A stretch of DNA of 50,701 bases from Anabaena sp. UHCC 0204 (GCF_009711975.1 NZ_VIKW01000029.1:1-50701), one strand, 5' to 3'. Numbered from the stretch's first letter, positions 8,129 to 17,409 are shown. A program made the numbers and translations. Notes: a model not told the origin generated them from the sequence alone.

Positions 8129-8998
8129 CTATTGAGGTGTTGGTAATTCCTCCTGTTGCACTAGTGCTAATTTAATTTCCGGTAATTCTAGGAATTTTTT
8201 GGTATCTGACAGCAAGCGTTCACCCCAAAGATTTTCTTTGAGAAAATCTAAATCGGCATAACGGTAATCTGTGCGGAGTGCGGATATTCCCATTTGTAAG
8301 CCTTTTTGTCTATCCCCTTTGTTATAGGATGCCACTGCTAAAGCAAGCATTGGTTCGGCGGCTTTTTGATCAATGGTGACTGCTGTTTGCCATTGCTGAA
8401 TTGCTCCTGAAATATCGCCCTGCTCGTATTTGATTAAACCAATGTTGTTGATGGCTGGCCAAAACTTTTGATCTTGTTTAACAGCCAAATTGAATTGAGC
8501 GATCGCTTCTGGGAATTTATTTAACATAAAGTAAGCGTTGCCCAAATCAAACAACCCCCCAGCATAATCGGGTTTCAATTTCAAACCCTGTTGATAATGG
8601 GTGAGCGATGCTTGGTAATCTTTTTTTTGAAACTTAGCTGAACCTAAAGCAAATAGCACTTCAGGATTTTTGGGGTTGAGTGTTTGGGCTTTGTTCAATG
8701 AGGTAATAGCCTCATCAAATTCTTTATTTTGTAAATACAAACTCCCCAACAGCCACCAGACTTTATCATTCTGCGGAGCTAGTTTTGTCGCTAACTGCGC
8801 TCTGAGTAAAGCTGGTTCAACCCTCTGAAACTGAGCTAACATAGCTGCTTCCTGTGCCAAGCTCAAACCCTGCCGCTCTAACTGTGCATAATCAATCTGC
8901 ACTGTATGAGGAATGAATGCTTGAGCATGAGCAGCTTTAGGCAAACTCCATAAACTACAAGCAACTAAAAGAGAAATTAACCGAATGTGTTTTGGCAC
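8129..8998 (-). CDS. Exported TPR-repeat protein, 289 aa
   Basis: I chose GTG at 8998 because it has a good ribosome site (AGAGG) and gives a clean signal peptide: basic start (PKHIR), hydrophobic core (LISLLVACSLWSL) and an AHA/QA cleavage site near residue 26. An upstream TTG at 9025 is possible but adds residues in front of the signal. The mature part contains at least five consecutive TPR units from about residue 65 to 260, recognisable by repeated LGSLYL, FALGSAKF, FDLGNAYF and INNIGLIKY segments with Ala8/Pro32-type spacing. It probably works as a scaffold in the periplasm or at a membrane face. No catalytic domain is visible. Confidence 0.85.
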   Translation of the reverse strand: MPKHIRLISLLVACSLWSLPKAAHAQAFIPHTVQIDYAQLERQGLSLAQEAAMLAQFQRVEPALLRAQLATKLAPQNDKVWWLLGSLYLQNKEFDEAITSLNKAQTLNPKNPEVLFALGSAKFQKKDYQASLTHYQQGLKLKPDYAGGLFDLGNAYFMLNKFPEAIAQFNLAVKQDQKFWPAINNIGLIKYEQGDISGAIQQWQTAVTIDQKAAEPMLALAVASYNKGDRQKGLQMGISALRTDYRYADLDFLKENLWGERLLSDTKKFLELPEIKLALVQQEELPTPQ

Positions 8999-9082
8999 AC
9001 TACCGCCTCTTAAACCACAAATCAAGGAATCATTTCCGATAGCTTAACAAAATCAGATGGATTGGTCATTGATCATTGGTTA

Positions 9083-10492
9083 TTAGTCAGGGGACAAAAT
9101 TGGTAGAGTAACGGTGAAAGTCGTACCTTCACCTGGTGTACTGGTTACTTGAATTTGTCCTTGATGATGTTCGACAATAGCTTGAGCGATCGCTAATCCT
9201 AATCCTGAACCAGTAGTTGTGGTTTTATCTGTTTTGCCAGTTCTATGGGTTCGTGCCGGATCAACTCGATAAAAGCGGTCAAATAATCTTGGTAACGCTT
9301 CTGTGGGGATACCAATTCCTGTATCACTGACTTTAATTTGTAAATAAGAATTAGTGTAACGCATTCCGGCAACTCGATTTATGCCTTCTATTCTCCCTAA
9401 TTCTACTTTTATTACTCCTGATATCGGAGTATGTTGCAAAGCATTGCCAATTAAATTTGTCAATAATCTTACCAATTGCTCCCAATTTCCCATCAAAGTA
9501 AACCAGTTTTCTAATAATTCAGGATTAATTTCTGTCGGGGGAGGATCAACTAAATGAAGAACTAAATTAATTTGTTTTTCCCTAGCTACAATTTGTTGTT
9601 CTTCGACAACTTCCATCAAGAGAGCATCAAGAGGACAAGCTGAAAATACATCTGTGCTAATACCACTATCTTGTCTCGCTAAAAAAAGTAAATCATTTAC
9701 TAACTTTCCCAATCTTTGAGTAAGTCTTTCTACTACTTTTAATTGTTGGCGATATTGAATTGTATTGTTTCCTGTTTCTTCAACTAAATCTAAATCAGAT
9801 AAAGCCACTTGGACATTAGTTTGAATTAACGCAATAGGACTTCTTAATTCATGGGAAGCATCAGCGGTAAATTGTTTTAAGCGTTGGTAGGATTCCCCCA
9901 CTGGTTCCATAGCTTTCCCCGATAAAAACCAACCACTGGCAGCTACAGACAATACCATTAAACTGATACCTAAAGCCAAATCAAAAATTAATTGTCGGCT
10001 GGGTTTTGTCACCTCAAACCAAGGATGACTGACTCGCAAATAGCCTAAAACCTGTCTTCCTAGTTCTATTCTTTTAGTAACTTGTCTTAATAATAGTGCA
10101 GATTCTCCCCATCCTCCCATACCAGCGACGCGCACAGTTTCACCTGTATGATAAGTATGAATAGGAATATCTAATATTTCCGAAAAAGTTGACCACACTA
10201 ATTCACCATTAGGATTAAACCACTCTAAATCAATGCGATCATCTTCCGCATTTTCAGCATTATTACGAAAACTAGCTTCTATATTTACTCGCAATTGAGT
10301 CGGGTGAAAGCTGATTGGTTCAATGACTAAAGAACGTTCTACAACTTCCACCACATGATATAATGTATCGTCAATTCGCTCAATTAATGTACTGCGAACA
10401 TACAAATATACCCCACTAGCAAATAGTAATAGTAAGATTGCAGTTACAGCGGTGTACCAAATAGCCAAACGGCGACGAGTAGCCTGAAACAT
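9083..10492 (-). CDS. Membrane sensor histidine kinase, 469 aa
   Basis: The architecture is that of an EnvZ/OmpR-class kinase. TM1 is at about 10-32, a periplasmic sensor loop covers about 33-165, TM2 is at about 166-190, then a HisKA domain with phosphoacceptor His214 (DASHELRSP) and an HATPase domain. The ATPase motifs are all present: N box LIGNALQHTP, G1 VSDTGIGIP, F box LFDRFYRVD and G2 GSGLGLAIA. The ATG at 10492 is preferred; the frame extends to a TTG at 10573, but that stretch reads through a dispersed repeat. No OmpR-type regulator is adjacent on the same strand, so the partner and the signal are unknown. Confidence 0.9.
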   Translation of the reverse strand: MFQATRRRLAIWYTAVTAILLLLFASGVYLYVRSTLIERIDDTLYHVVEVVERSLVIEPISFHPTQLRVNIEASFRNNAENAEDDRIDLEWFNPNGELVWSTFSEILDIPIHTYHTGETVRVAGMGGWGESALLLRQVTKRIELGRQVLGYLRVSHPWFEVTKPSRQLIFDLALGISLMVLSVAASGWFLSGKAMEPVGESYQRLKQFTADASHELRSPIALIQTNVQVALSDLDLVEETGNNTIQYRQQLKVVERLTQRLGKLVNDLLFLARQDSGISTDVFSACPLDALLMEVVEEQQIVAREKQINLVLHLVDPPPTEINPELLENWFTLMGNWEQLVRLLTNLIGNALQHTPISGVIKVELGRIEGINRVAGMRYTNSYLQIKVSDTGIGIPTEALPRLFDRFYRVDPARTHRTGKTDKTTTTGSGLGLAIAQAIVEHHQGQIQVTSTPGEGTTFTVTLPILSPD

Positions 10493-10556
10493 ATAACATT
10501 TCCTACGTCTAACGAGGTAAAAACTTATTTCCTGCCCCTCTGCCCCCCTGCCCCTG

Positions 10557-10593
10557 CCTTGCCCCAAGGACAATTTTTAACGCCCACCTACTT
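10557..10593 (-). repeat. Dispersed repeat, second copy
   Basis: Read on the minus strand, GTAGGTGGGCGTTAAAAATT followed by GTCCTTGGGGCAAGG matches the repeats at 7951 and 23217. It lies in the upstream region of the histidine kinase gene. Confidence 0.7.
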
Positions 10594-10809
10594 AGGGGAT
10601 TAGCGAACTGACAAGTCAGCACTTGCGCTATCGCCTCACCCACTCTACGTATATTAAAAAAATTAAACATGAGTCTTATACATAAATATAATTCAGTCTA
10701 CAACTGAATCAGCTTTCTACATGAAGAAGTGTAAAAATCTAATCACTAGCAATTAAGATATGTATATTCATTGGTTCTATGAACAATGTCTACCTTAATC
10801 TAAGTAATC

Positions 10810-12975
10810 ATGGCGAAACCAAAAAAAAATCCGGGTGCTATTAATTTAAGTGATCAGCAATACTACATTAACCGTGAATTAAGTTGGTTAGAATTTAACA
10901 GTCGGGTGTTGCATGAGGCCTGTGATCCGAGAACTCCTTTATTAGAAAGGCTAAAATTTTTAGCCATTTTTAGTTCTAATTTAGATGAATTCTTTATGGT
11001 GCGAGTGGCAGGTTTAAAGCAACAGATAGAAGCCACTGTTAATTTATTAACTCCAGATGGACGGACACCACAAAAACAACTAGATGATATTCGACTGAAT
11101 CTCAGACCCCAAGTTCAAAGACAAAATGCAGAATTTGAGAAAGTTTTACAACCACTGTTAGCACAACAGGGGATTTATATCCTAGATTACATAGAACTGA
11201 ATGAAAAACAAAGAAATTACTTAGATAATTACTTTGAAGAACAGGTGTTTCCGGTTCTCACACCCCTTGCTGTTGATCCTAGTCATCCCTTTCCATATAT
11301 TTCTAATCTCAGTTTAAATTTAGCAGTGGTGCTAAAAAATCCCGATACGGAAGAGGAGTTTTTTGCCAGAGTTAAAGTTCCTAGAGTTTTACCACGATTT
11401 TTGCCTTTACCCCCAGAGTTGGGAATGCAGGAAGATGGAAAAATTGCTAACTGGACGGGGATTCCCTTAGAACAAGCGATCGCTCATAATTTAGAATCTC
11501 TCTTTCCAGGGATGAATATCCAAGAATATCACCCCTTCCGCATTACCCGTGATGCTGATTTGGAATTAGAAGAAGATGAAGCGGATGATCTCTTATTAGC
11601 TATTGAACAAGAACTCCGCAAACGGCGCATGGGTGGAAATACTGTCAGGTTAGAAATTCGCTCCCAAACCCCTACATCAGTTCGTTCCCGGCTTTTACAG
11701 GATTTAGGATTAACGGAAAGTGATATTTACGAAGTTGATGGTTTGTTAGGATTGCGGGATTTAATGTATTTTTTGGCGCTACCATTACCAGAACTAAAAG
11801 ATCCCCCTCGTCAATCTGTCGTTCCTCCCCGCTTACAACGGCTGAGAGAACCAAGCATTGATGTTGATGTTCCAGAACTAGAAGAAGGAAAAGACTTTTT
11901 TTCCGTAATCCGCGAAAAAGATTTGCTAGTCCATCATCCTTATCAATCTTTCTCCGGTACAGTGGAGCGTTTTATTACTAGCGCCGCCCATGATCCTAAT
12001 GTCCTAGCTATCAAAATGACTCTTTACCGGACTTCTGGAGACTCACCCATTGTCAATGCTTTAATTGCTGCGGCAGAAAATGGTAAACAAGTTTCGGTAT
12101 TAGTAGAATTAAAAGCCCGGTTTGATGAAGAGAATAATATTTACTGGGCTAGACGTTTAGAAAGAGTTGGTGTTCATGTTGTCTATGGTTTAGTTGGTTT
12201 GAAAACCCATAGCAAAATTGTCCTCATCGTCCGTCGGGAAAAAGACCGGATGCGTCGCTATGTACATATTGGTACTGGTAATTATAACCCCAAAACAGCA
12301 CGACTCTATACAGATATCGGATTATTCAGTTGTCGGGAAGAATTGGGTGCAGATTTAACAGATGTGTTTAATTTTTTAACCGGTTATTCTCGCCAGAAAT
12401 CCTATCGAGAAGTTATGGTTGCACCTGTGAATATGCGCGATCGCTTTCTCGAATTAATTAAACGCGAAATCGAAAATGTCCAAAAAGGATTTTCTGGTCG
12501 GATTGTTGCCAAAATGAACGCCCTAGTTGATCCACAAATAATTTCTGCACTATACGAAGCTTCCCGCGCTGGTGTGAAAATTGACCTCATTATTCGCGGG
12601 ATATGTTGTTTGCGTCCTGGGCTACCAAATCTCAGTGATAATATTCGGATCATCAGCATTATTGGTCGCTTTTTAGAACACTCCCGAATCTTCTATTTCT
12701 ACAACAATAGTCAAGAAGAAATATATATCGGCAGTGCTGATTGGATGCGTCGCAATTTAGATCGTCGAGTTGAAGTAATTACCCCTATCAAAGATCAAGA
12801 TATTGCCAAGGACTTGCAAGAAATTTTAGGCATTATGTTGGCAGATAATCGTCATGCTTGGGATTTACAACCTGATGGTAGTTATATCCAAAGATATCCC
12901 GGTGAAAACTGTTCAGAAGCTAATTCCCAAAAAATTCTGATGTCTATGGCATTACGTTCTGTTGGTATGAATTAA
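10810..12975 (+). CDS. ppk1: Polyphosphate kinase 1, 721 aa
   Basis: It reversibly transfers the gamma-phosphate of ATP onto inorganic polyphosphate chains. The N-terminal domain carries the family signature NRELSWLEFNSRVL (about 21-34) and SSNLDEFFMVRV (about 56-67). The two phospholipase-D-like C-terminal domains hold the autophosphorylated histidine His486 (YVHIGTGNYNP) and the second conserved histidine His624 (FLEHSRIFYF). Length and motif order are normal for bacterial PPK1. It stands alone on the plus strand with more than 200 bp upstream. Cytoplasmic, probably at polyphosphate granules. Confidence 0.97.
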   Translation: MAKPKKNPGAINLSDQQYYINRELSWLEFNSRVLHEACDPRTPLLERLKFLAIFSSNLDEFFMVRVAGLKQQIEATVNLLTPDGRTPQKQLDDIRLNLRPQVQRQNAEFEKVLQPLLAQQGIYILDYIELNEKQRNYLDNYFEEQVFPVLTPLAVDPSHPFPYISNLSLNLAVVLKNPDTEEEFFARVKVPRVLPRFLPLPPELGMQEDGKIANWTGIPLEQAIAHNLESLFPGMNIQEYHPFRITRDADLELEEDEADDLLLAIEQELRKRRMGGNTVRLEIRSQTPTSVRSRLLQDLGLTESDIYEVDGLLGLRDLMYFLALPLPELKDPPRQSVVPPRLQRLREPSIDVDVPELEEGKDFFSVIREKDLLVHHPYQSFSGTVERFITSAAHDPNVLAIKMTLYRTSGDSPIVNALIAAAENGKQVSVLVELKARFDEENNIYWARRLERVGVHVVYGLVGLKTHSKIVLIVRREKDRMRRYVHIGTGNYNPKTARLYTDIGLFSCREELGADLTDVFNFLTGYSRQKSYREVMVAPVNMRDRFLELIKREIENVQKGFSGRIVAKMNALVDPQIISALYEASRAGVKIDLIIRGICCLRPGLPNLSDNIRIISIIGRFLEHSRIFYFYNNSQEEIYIGSADWMRRNLDRRVEVITPIKDQDIAKDLQEILGIMLADNRHAWDLQPDGSYIQRYPGENCSEANSQKILMSMALRSVGMN

Positions 12976-13126
12976 ACTCTCATTAGTTGCAGCAAAGGTG
13001 AATAATAACTTGAGATTCTGATAGCGGATGCTTGGCGTTAGCTATACTTGAATTGACAAATTATTATGTGAATTCTTCTTCAATCAATAGATATATATAT
13101 TGGAAATAATCACTCAGGAGATAATT

Positions 13127-13204
13127 ATGCAAAAACAACATTTCCTTAATGAATTTTCCGCATTTAAATCATTTTTTAGTCACTTAAATTCATCCATAAG
13201 ATAG
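13127..13204 (+). CDS. Possible small protein, 25 aa
   Basis: ATG at 13127 is preceded at good spacing by AGGAG (13116-13120), one of the best ribosome sites in the window, and opens a 25-codon frame (MQKQHFLNEFSAFKSFFSHL, then NSSIR). The peptide would be amphipathic with many Phe and Ser residues. A small hairpin (GTGAA/TTCAC) follows. It lies in the 580-bp spacer after ppk1. Only the ribosome site supports it; no family is recognised. Confidence 0.3.
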   Translation: MQKQHFLNEFSAFKSFFSHLNSSIR

Positions 13205-13557
13205 AGTGAATTATTTCACCTATACTCATACACTATAAGAGTTCATATCATTTTGGATATTTGATTTTTGATATGGGATTGTCCAAGACTTACAAAAAAA
13301 GGGAACAGATAAGAAACAAAAGTTGCTGAGTTTAAAGCTCAGTTAAAAAAAGGATGTTTTTCAAAGATGCGTAGCACGAAAAAAACAGTGTCTTTATTTC
13401 AATATCATGTTTAACTCGACTCGAACATGAGTTTTTTCTGTTACCTGCTGCTTGTTGCCCGTTTCCTGTTCCCTCTGAATTTATAAGCTTGACAATTTTC
13501 TCTTTATCAGCATCATCTTTCAAATTGATATCAATTAATATTTATTATTGGCGTGGA

Positions 13558-13992
13558 ATGTTAATGTTGTCCCGTGAGTCTTCTAACTTACGTATTCTAG
13601 TAGTTGATGATCATGAACTCACTCGTTTAAGCCTACAATTAGTTTTTTCTCTTCAAGAGAATATTAATGTTGTTGGTTTAGCTAGTAATGGTCAAGAAGC
13701 TATAGAGATGGTTAAATGCTATAAGCCTGATGTCATTATTCTCGATTTGCAAATGCCAATTATGGATGGTTGGTTAGCATCTGATTACATTAAATCTATA
13801 TCTCCAACTACTCAAATTCTTGCTTATTCTTCCATAGATGAAGTAACTTTTGGGCAAAATAAAACTAGACATAAGTTTGATAAATTTTGCAAAAAAGATA
13901 TTCCGACTTTAGACCTTGTGGCTTTAGTGAGAGAGTTAGGTCAGAGAATTACTGATAGAGTAAATGCGATCGCTCCTGAAGTGGTAAACTAA
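13558..13992 (+). CDS. Stand-alone receiver-domain response regulator, 144 aa
   Basis: The receiver domain resembles the NarL/LuxR class: acidic pair Asp17/Asp18 (VVDDHELTR), phosphoacceptor Asp63 (IILDLQMP), Ser91/Ser92 at the switch position and Lys112 or Lys113. The protein stops shortly after the receiver, so the DNA-binding HTH usual for this class is absent. I chose the ATG at 13558; ATG 13564 is a close alternative, and an upstream TTG at 13489 adds a poorly conserved leader. The gene ends inside a HIP1-based terminator hairpin. Partner unknown. Confidence 0.85.
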   Translation: MLMLSRESSNLRILVVDDHELTRLSLQLVFSLQENINVVGLASNGQEAIEMVKCYKPDVIILDLQMPIMDGWLASDYIKSISPTTQILAYSSIDEVTFGQNKTRHKFDKFCKKDIPTLDLVALVRELGQRITDRVNAIAPEVVN

Positions 13993-14010
13993 AAGTGCGA
14001 TCGCATTTTT
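13962..14010 (+). terminator. Terminator built from two HIP1 octamers
   Basis: AAATGCGATCGC (13962-13973) and GCGATCGCATTT (13997-14008) are a perfect 12-bp inverted repeat followed by a T-run. The left arm lies inside the last codons of the response regulator gene; its stop codon is in the 23-nt loop. Confidence 0.65.
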
Positions 14011-14085
14011 CTGTAACAATACATTGTTAGGAATAGACAATAGGTAACTCAAGATTAATTCCCATTACCTATTACCAGCTAGAAG

Positions 14086-14268
14086 TTAATTATTTCTCGC
14101 TTCAGGAATAGTCCGTTTAAATTCATCCATTAAATCATCTAATTCTTCCAAAGCTTGATTGACATCAACTCTTAAAGTCCCTAAATTGGGTTGTTCTAAT
14201 AAACTCAGCAAATATTCACGTTTACCTTGAACTGTGCTAATTCGCTCTTTAATTGTCTGAATATCCAT
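14086..14268 (-). CDS. Small conserved-looking helical protein, 60 aa
   Basis: A compact, mostly helical and highly charged protein (MDIQTIKERISTVQGKREYL onwards), with two predicted amphipathic helices separated by a QPNLGTLRVD turn. It has no signal peptide or membrane segment. It starts with ATG and has its own spacer on both sides. Composition and codon use look coding. I recall similar short proteins in cyanobacteria, but no function is known to me. Confidence 0.65.
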   Translation of the reverse strand: MDIQTIKERISTVQGKREYLLSLLEQPNLGTLRVDVNQALEELDDLMDEFKRTIPEARNN

Positions 14269-14410
14269 TTTTTGGCTTCCCGTCTTTTAAATACTTCAAA
14301 TCTAAAGTTAACGCAAAAAGGAAAAATTTCACTTACTCTTTTCCCAATTTGTCGCTGATCAGAGATCATAATAGGCTTAAGATGAAAAGAAATTATACTA
14401 ATCTCAAATT

Positions 14411-14953
14411 ATGATCGGCGGAATTTCTCTGGGAACACTTGGTTTAACAATAGGTAGTATACTGACTATCATAGGTTTTATTGCCTACTTTGCGGATAAT
14501 GCTACTCTCAATCTAGTCGGATTTTTCTATGGTTTTCCGCTGCTATTGGGAGGTTTAGCCCTGAAAGCTAATGAACTTAAACCCATACCCTTCAGCCAAG
14601 CTACCACACCATCAATTCTGGAACTCAGAAAACAACAAGCAACTGTCACGCAAAATAAAATTCGCAAAGACATTACACGCTACTGCTATGGACAAAAGTC
14701 CCATTTAGATGTAGCTCTAGCATATCTAGGCTTGAGTCCCACTGACGAGGAAAGACCAGTAGTGACTAGTTTACAAGAAACCGAAGTCAATGGGGCTTAT
14801 ACCTTAATTTTAGAATTCTATTCACCACTAATTACCCTAGATACTTGGCAACAAAAGCAGGAAAAAATGACCAGATATTTTGGTCCTGACGTAGAAGTGA
14901 GCATCAAACAGCCCAGCGAAGATTGCATTGAACTAGCTTTAATGAAGCAATAG
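14411..14953 (+). CDS. DUF2854 family membrane protein, 180 aa
   Basis: Two hydrophobic segments near the N-terminus (about 8-28 and 33-50, with GFFYGFPLLLGGLALKANEL) are followed by a soluble domain of about 120 residues. This matches the DUF2854 family found in cyanobacteria and plastids, whose function is not established. It starts at ATG 14411. It is convergent with hflX, and the end of the gene lies in a tandem duplication that copied its last codons. Confidence 0.8.
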   Translation: MIGGISLGTLGLTIGSILTIIGFIAYFADNATLNLVGFFYGFPLLLGGLALKANELKPIPFSQATTPSILELRKQQATVTQNKIRKDITRYCYGQKSHLDVALAYLGLSPTDEERPVVTSLQETEVNGAYTLILEFYSPLITLDTWQQKQEKMTRYFGPDVEVSIKQPSEDCIELALMKQ

Positions 14954-15049
14954 TAGGGGCGGGGTTTCCCCGCCCATTTTGACAATTATCAATCACTTTA
15001 ATGAAGCAGGAATAGGGTTTCCCCGCCCATTTTGACAATTATCAATCAC
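14938..15049. repeat. Tandem duplication with bidirectional terminator hairpin
   Basis: Unit A (14938-14996, 59 bp) and unit B (14997-15049, 53 bp) share a TTTAATGAAGCA start, a TTTCCCCGCCCATTTTGACA core and an ATCAATCAC end. Unit A contains the perfect hairpin GGGCGGGG-TTT-CCCCGCCC, which can end transcription from both convergent genes. Unit B lost part of one arm. The units carry a spare copy of the last DUF2854 codons and of the last hflX codons. Confidence 0.85.
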
Positions 15050-16595
15050 CATCCACAGCGTATTGAATTAGTAAAGATAAACGCTGACGGAGAGTTTCTA
15101 GTCCTAAACGCCCAGTAGCAGAAATAAATACTGCCAAGGGAAACTCCTCTCTTGCTAAAGCCAGTGTTTCACTACTAACTTGATCAATTTTATTAAAAGC
15201 AACTAAGGCAGGTCCAGGTGTGACTGGCATTTGCGCGAGTATGTCCCGAACTGAACGAATATGACCTAACCAAGCCGGATGAGATAAATCTACTAAATGT
15301 AGTAAAGCATCCGCTTCTGTGACTTCCTCTAAAGTGGCACGAAAGGCATTCATCAAAGATTCAGGTAACTCATGGATAAACCCTACAGTATCTGTCATGA
15401 GAGTTTCCTGGGGTGCGCCTGTCTCCGCGTGGGGAAGTATTAAACGCCGGGTAGTAGGGTCAAGGGTGGCAAACAATTGGTCAGCCGTGTATACTTCCGA
15501 ATTGGTGAGGGCGTTGAGTAGAGTAGATTTACCTGCATTTGTATAACCTACCAAAGCTACCGAGGGAACTTCCCGATGTTGTCGCCGTAGACGTAACCGA
15601 CAACGATGAGCTTGTAATTGATTAACTTCTTGTTGCAGTCGAGAAATCCGTTTTTGAATAGTCCGGCGTTCTGTTTCTAATTTGGTTTCACCTGGTCCTC
15701 TTGTCCCAATACCACCTCCTAATCTGGACATGGCTTGACCTCTGCCTGTGAGTCGTGGCAGCATATATTCTAATTGTGCCAGTTCCACCTGTAATTTACC
15801 TGCACCTGATTGAGCGCGTTGAGCAAAGATATCTAAAATCAATTCGGTGCGGTCAACAACTCTCACACCAATTTGTGTTTCGAGATTGCGGACTTGGGCT
15901 GGTGAAAGATCACGATCAAATACTACCAAATTAGCGCCTAGAGTTTGGGCGGCTAGGGCAACTTCTTGGACTTTACCTTCACCGATAACTGTTTGGGGAT
16001 GAATGCGCGATCGCTTTTGTTGTAACGTCTGCAATACTTCTCCTCCAGCAGTATCTACTAACCTTCCCAATTCTGAGATGATGTCTTGGAATTGTTGAGG
16101 AGTAGTATTTTCTGTTAGCACTCCCACAATCACTACCCGATCATGATCAGCGTCTACTTCTTGAGCTACATACTCCCGACTAAATTCTTCTTCTAAACTT
16201 TCTACTAAGTCTAGAAAATCCTGGTCGGCTAAAGCATCTAAGCTCAAAGGTGGTGATGTGTGAGAATATATCCCCGCTTCTGGAATATTGATCCCAGAAG
16301 ATTGAGTTGCAACTAACTGTCTGCTATTGGCTACTAGATGCGCTAAGTAAGCTTCTTTTACGTATCCAGTTGAACCACCACCACGCTTTGTAAATCCTGT
16401 ACCAGTAATATTTAAAACTACTAAGGCATCCAATCTTTGTAAAGCCATCGCCGTCAATGCTGACTCATTCGGTGGTTCTGACTTCAGATTGGTGGATAAA
16501 CAACGAATACCGCTCAGACGCTCTGCGCCATAACGTGGCAATTCCAGGGGTGGAATTTGGGTTTGACGTGGAGTACCTACACCTACTCGAATCAC
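15042..16595 (-). CDS. hflX: GTPase HflX, 517 aa from GTG; evident N-terminus extends to 16778
   Basis: A ribosome-associated GTPase that splits or rescues stalled ribosomes. The HflX N-domain precedes the family signature GGGIGTRGPGETKLETERR (about 295-313), then the G domain: G1 GYTNAGKST (about 347-355), G3 DTVGF and G4 NKID. The first ordinary start codon is GTG 16595, but 61 further in-frame codons upstream (16596-16778) have no stop and read like the family N-terminus (TIFGNVQGLKSSQLKQLQ). At the expected first codon there is ATA (16778-16776). Either translation starts at a non-standard codon, or the start was lost or misread and the protein is N-terminally short. Convergent with the DUF2854 gene. 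Confidence 0.9.
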   Translation of the reverse strand: MIRVGVGTPRQTQIPPLELPRYGAERLSGIRCLSTNLKSEPPNESALTAMALQRLDALVVLNITGTGFTKRGGGSTGYVKEAYLAHLVANSRQLVATQSSGINIPEAGIYSHTSPPLSLDALADQDFLDLVESLEEEFSREYVAQEVDADHDRVVIVGVLTENTTPQQFQDIISELGRLVDTAGGEVLQTLQQKRSRIHPQTVIGEGKVQEVALAAQTLGANLVVFDRDLSPAQVRNLETQIGVRVVDRTELILDIFAQRAQSGAGKLQVELAQLEYMLPRLTGRGQAMSRLGGGIGTRGPGETKLETERRTIQKRISRLQQEVNQLQAHRCRLRLRRQHREVPSVALVGYTNAGKSTLLNALTNSEVYTADQLFATLDPTTRRLILPHAETGAPQETLMTDTVGFIHELPESLMNAFRATLEEVTEADALLHLVDLSHPAWLGHIRSVRDILAQMPVTPGPALVAFNKIDQVSSETLALAREEFPLAVFISATGRLGLETLRQRLSLLIQYAVDGD

Positions 16596-16842
16596 TTGTC
16601 CGCGACGGTTGAGATAGGCACAAATAGGTTGATTAATTTCTGTACTAATTGCCGCCAGACGTTGGGCAAACTCGGATGTAGTAATGCGATCGCCTGATAT
16701 CCTTTGGTGGTACAGCCGCTGGAGTTGTTTTAGCTGGCTGGACTTTAAACCTTGAACATTTCCAAAGATGGTCTCTATAGGCGTTTATGACCAGTAAACT
16801 GGCCCCCCCTGAATCCTTACACTGTCTATTTTACAACAGGGA

Positions 16843-16877
16843 TTGGTCATTGGTCAGTTGTCAGTTGTCAGTCGTCA
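16843..16877 (+). repeat. Degenerate heptad array (TTGGTCA / GTTGTCA)
   Basis: Five head-to-tail heptads: TTGGTCA twice, GTTGTCA twice, then GTCGTCA. They lie in the spacer between divergent hflX and rplS. Confidence 0.75.
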
Positions 16878-16986
16878 TGTAATGGGTAAAATTAATATTC
16901 TTTACCTAAATGCGTTAAATAACTGGACTCGCGGGCGATTATGGATTTATAATTAGCGATTGGGAGTTTTTTCAAAAAACAGAAAA

Positions 16987-17349
16987 ATGAACGTACAAGA
17001 AATTATTCGCTCAATCGAAGCGGAACAATTAAAGTCAGATTTACCTGATATCTATGTAGGTGACACAGTTAAAGTCGGAGTCAAAATTAAGGAAGGGGCA
17101 AAAGAACGTGTCCAACCTTATGAAGGTGTCGTCATAGCCAGACGGAATGGTGGTATTAACGAAACTATTACAGTCCGCAAAGTTTTCCAAGGCGTGGGTG
17201 TTGAAAGAGTATTTTTGCTGCATTCTCCCCGCATTGAAAGTATTAAAGTATTACGTCGTGGTAAGGTTAGACGTGCTAAACTCTATTACTTACGCGATCG
17301 CGTCGGTAAAGCAACCCGGATTAAACAAAGATTTGATCGCGCTCTGTGA
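16987..17349 (+). CDS. rplS: 50S ribosomal protein L19, 120 aa
   Basis: A large-subunit protein at the interface with the 30S subunit. Recognisable segments are [11 protein letters not shown] at the start, [14 protein letters not shown], the central [15 protein letters not shown], and the basic end [23 protein letters not shown] 16987 gives the standard N-terminus and length; an upstream TTG at 16960 is rejected. It heads the ribosomal cluster, followed by tRNA-Trp and secE. A hairpin at 17386-17409 follows the stop. Confidence 0.97.
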   Translation: MNVQEIIRSIEAEQLKSDLPDIYVGDTVKVGVKIKEGAKERVQPYEGVVIARRNGGINETITVRKVFQGVGVERVFLLHSPRIESIKVLRRGKVRRAKLYYLRDRVGKATRIKQRFDRAL

Positions 17350-17385
17350 TTCAAAATGGTGAATTGATCGAAAAAAACCAAGCTG

Positions 17386-17409
17386 CAAGCGGCATCTGCC
17401 GCTAACTTG
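17386..17409 (+). other. Hairpin after rplS
   Basis: AGCGGC-ATCT-GCCGCT (17388-17403), extended by CAAG/CTTG, forms a stable stem. There is no T-run, so it may be an RNA-processing or stability element rather than a terminator. Confidence 0.5.

Noticed and set aside
13332-13523. 63-codon frame on the minus strand
   Set aside because: It runs through a degenerate heptad region, has no ribosome site and opposes the response regulator leader.
16960-16986. TTG start giving L19 nine extra residues
   Set aside because: Standard L19 proteins begin at MNVQEII; the ATG at 16987 fits family length.
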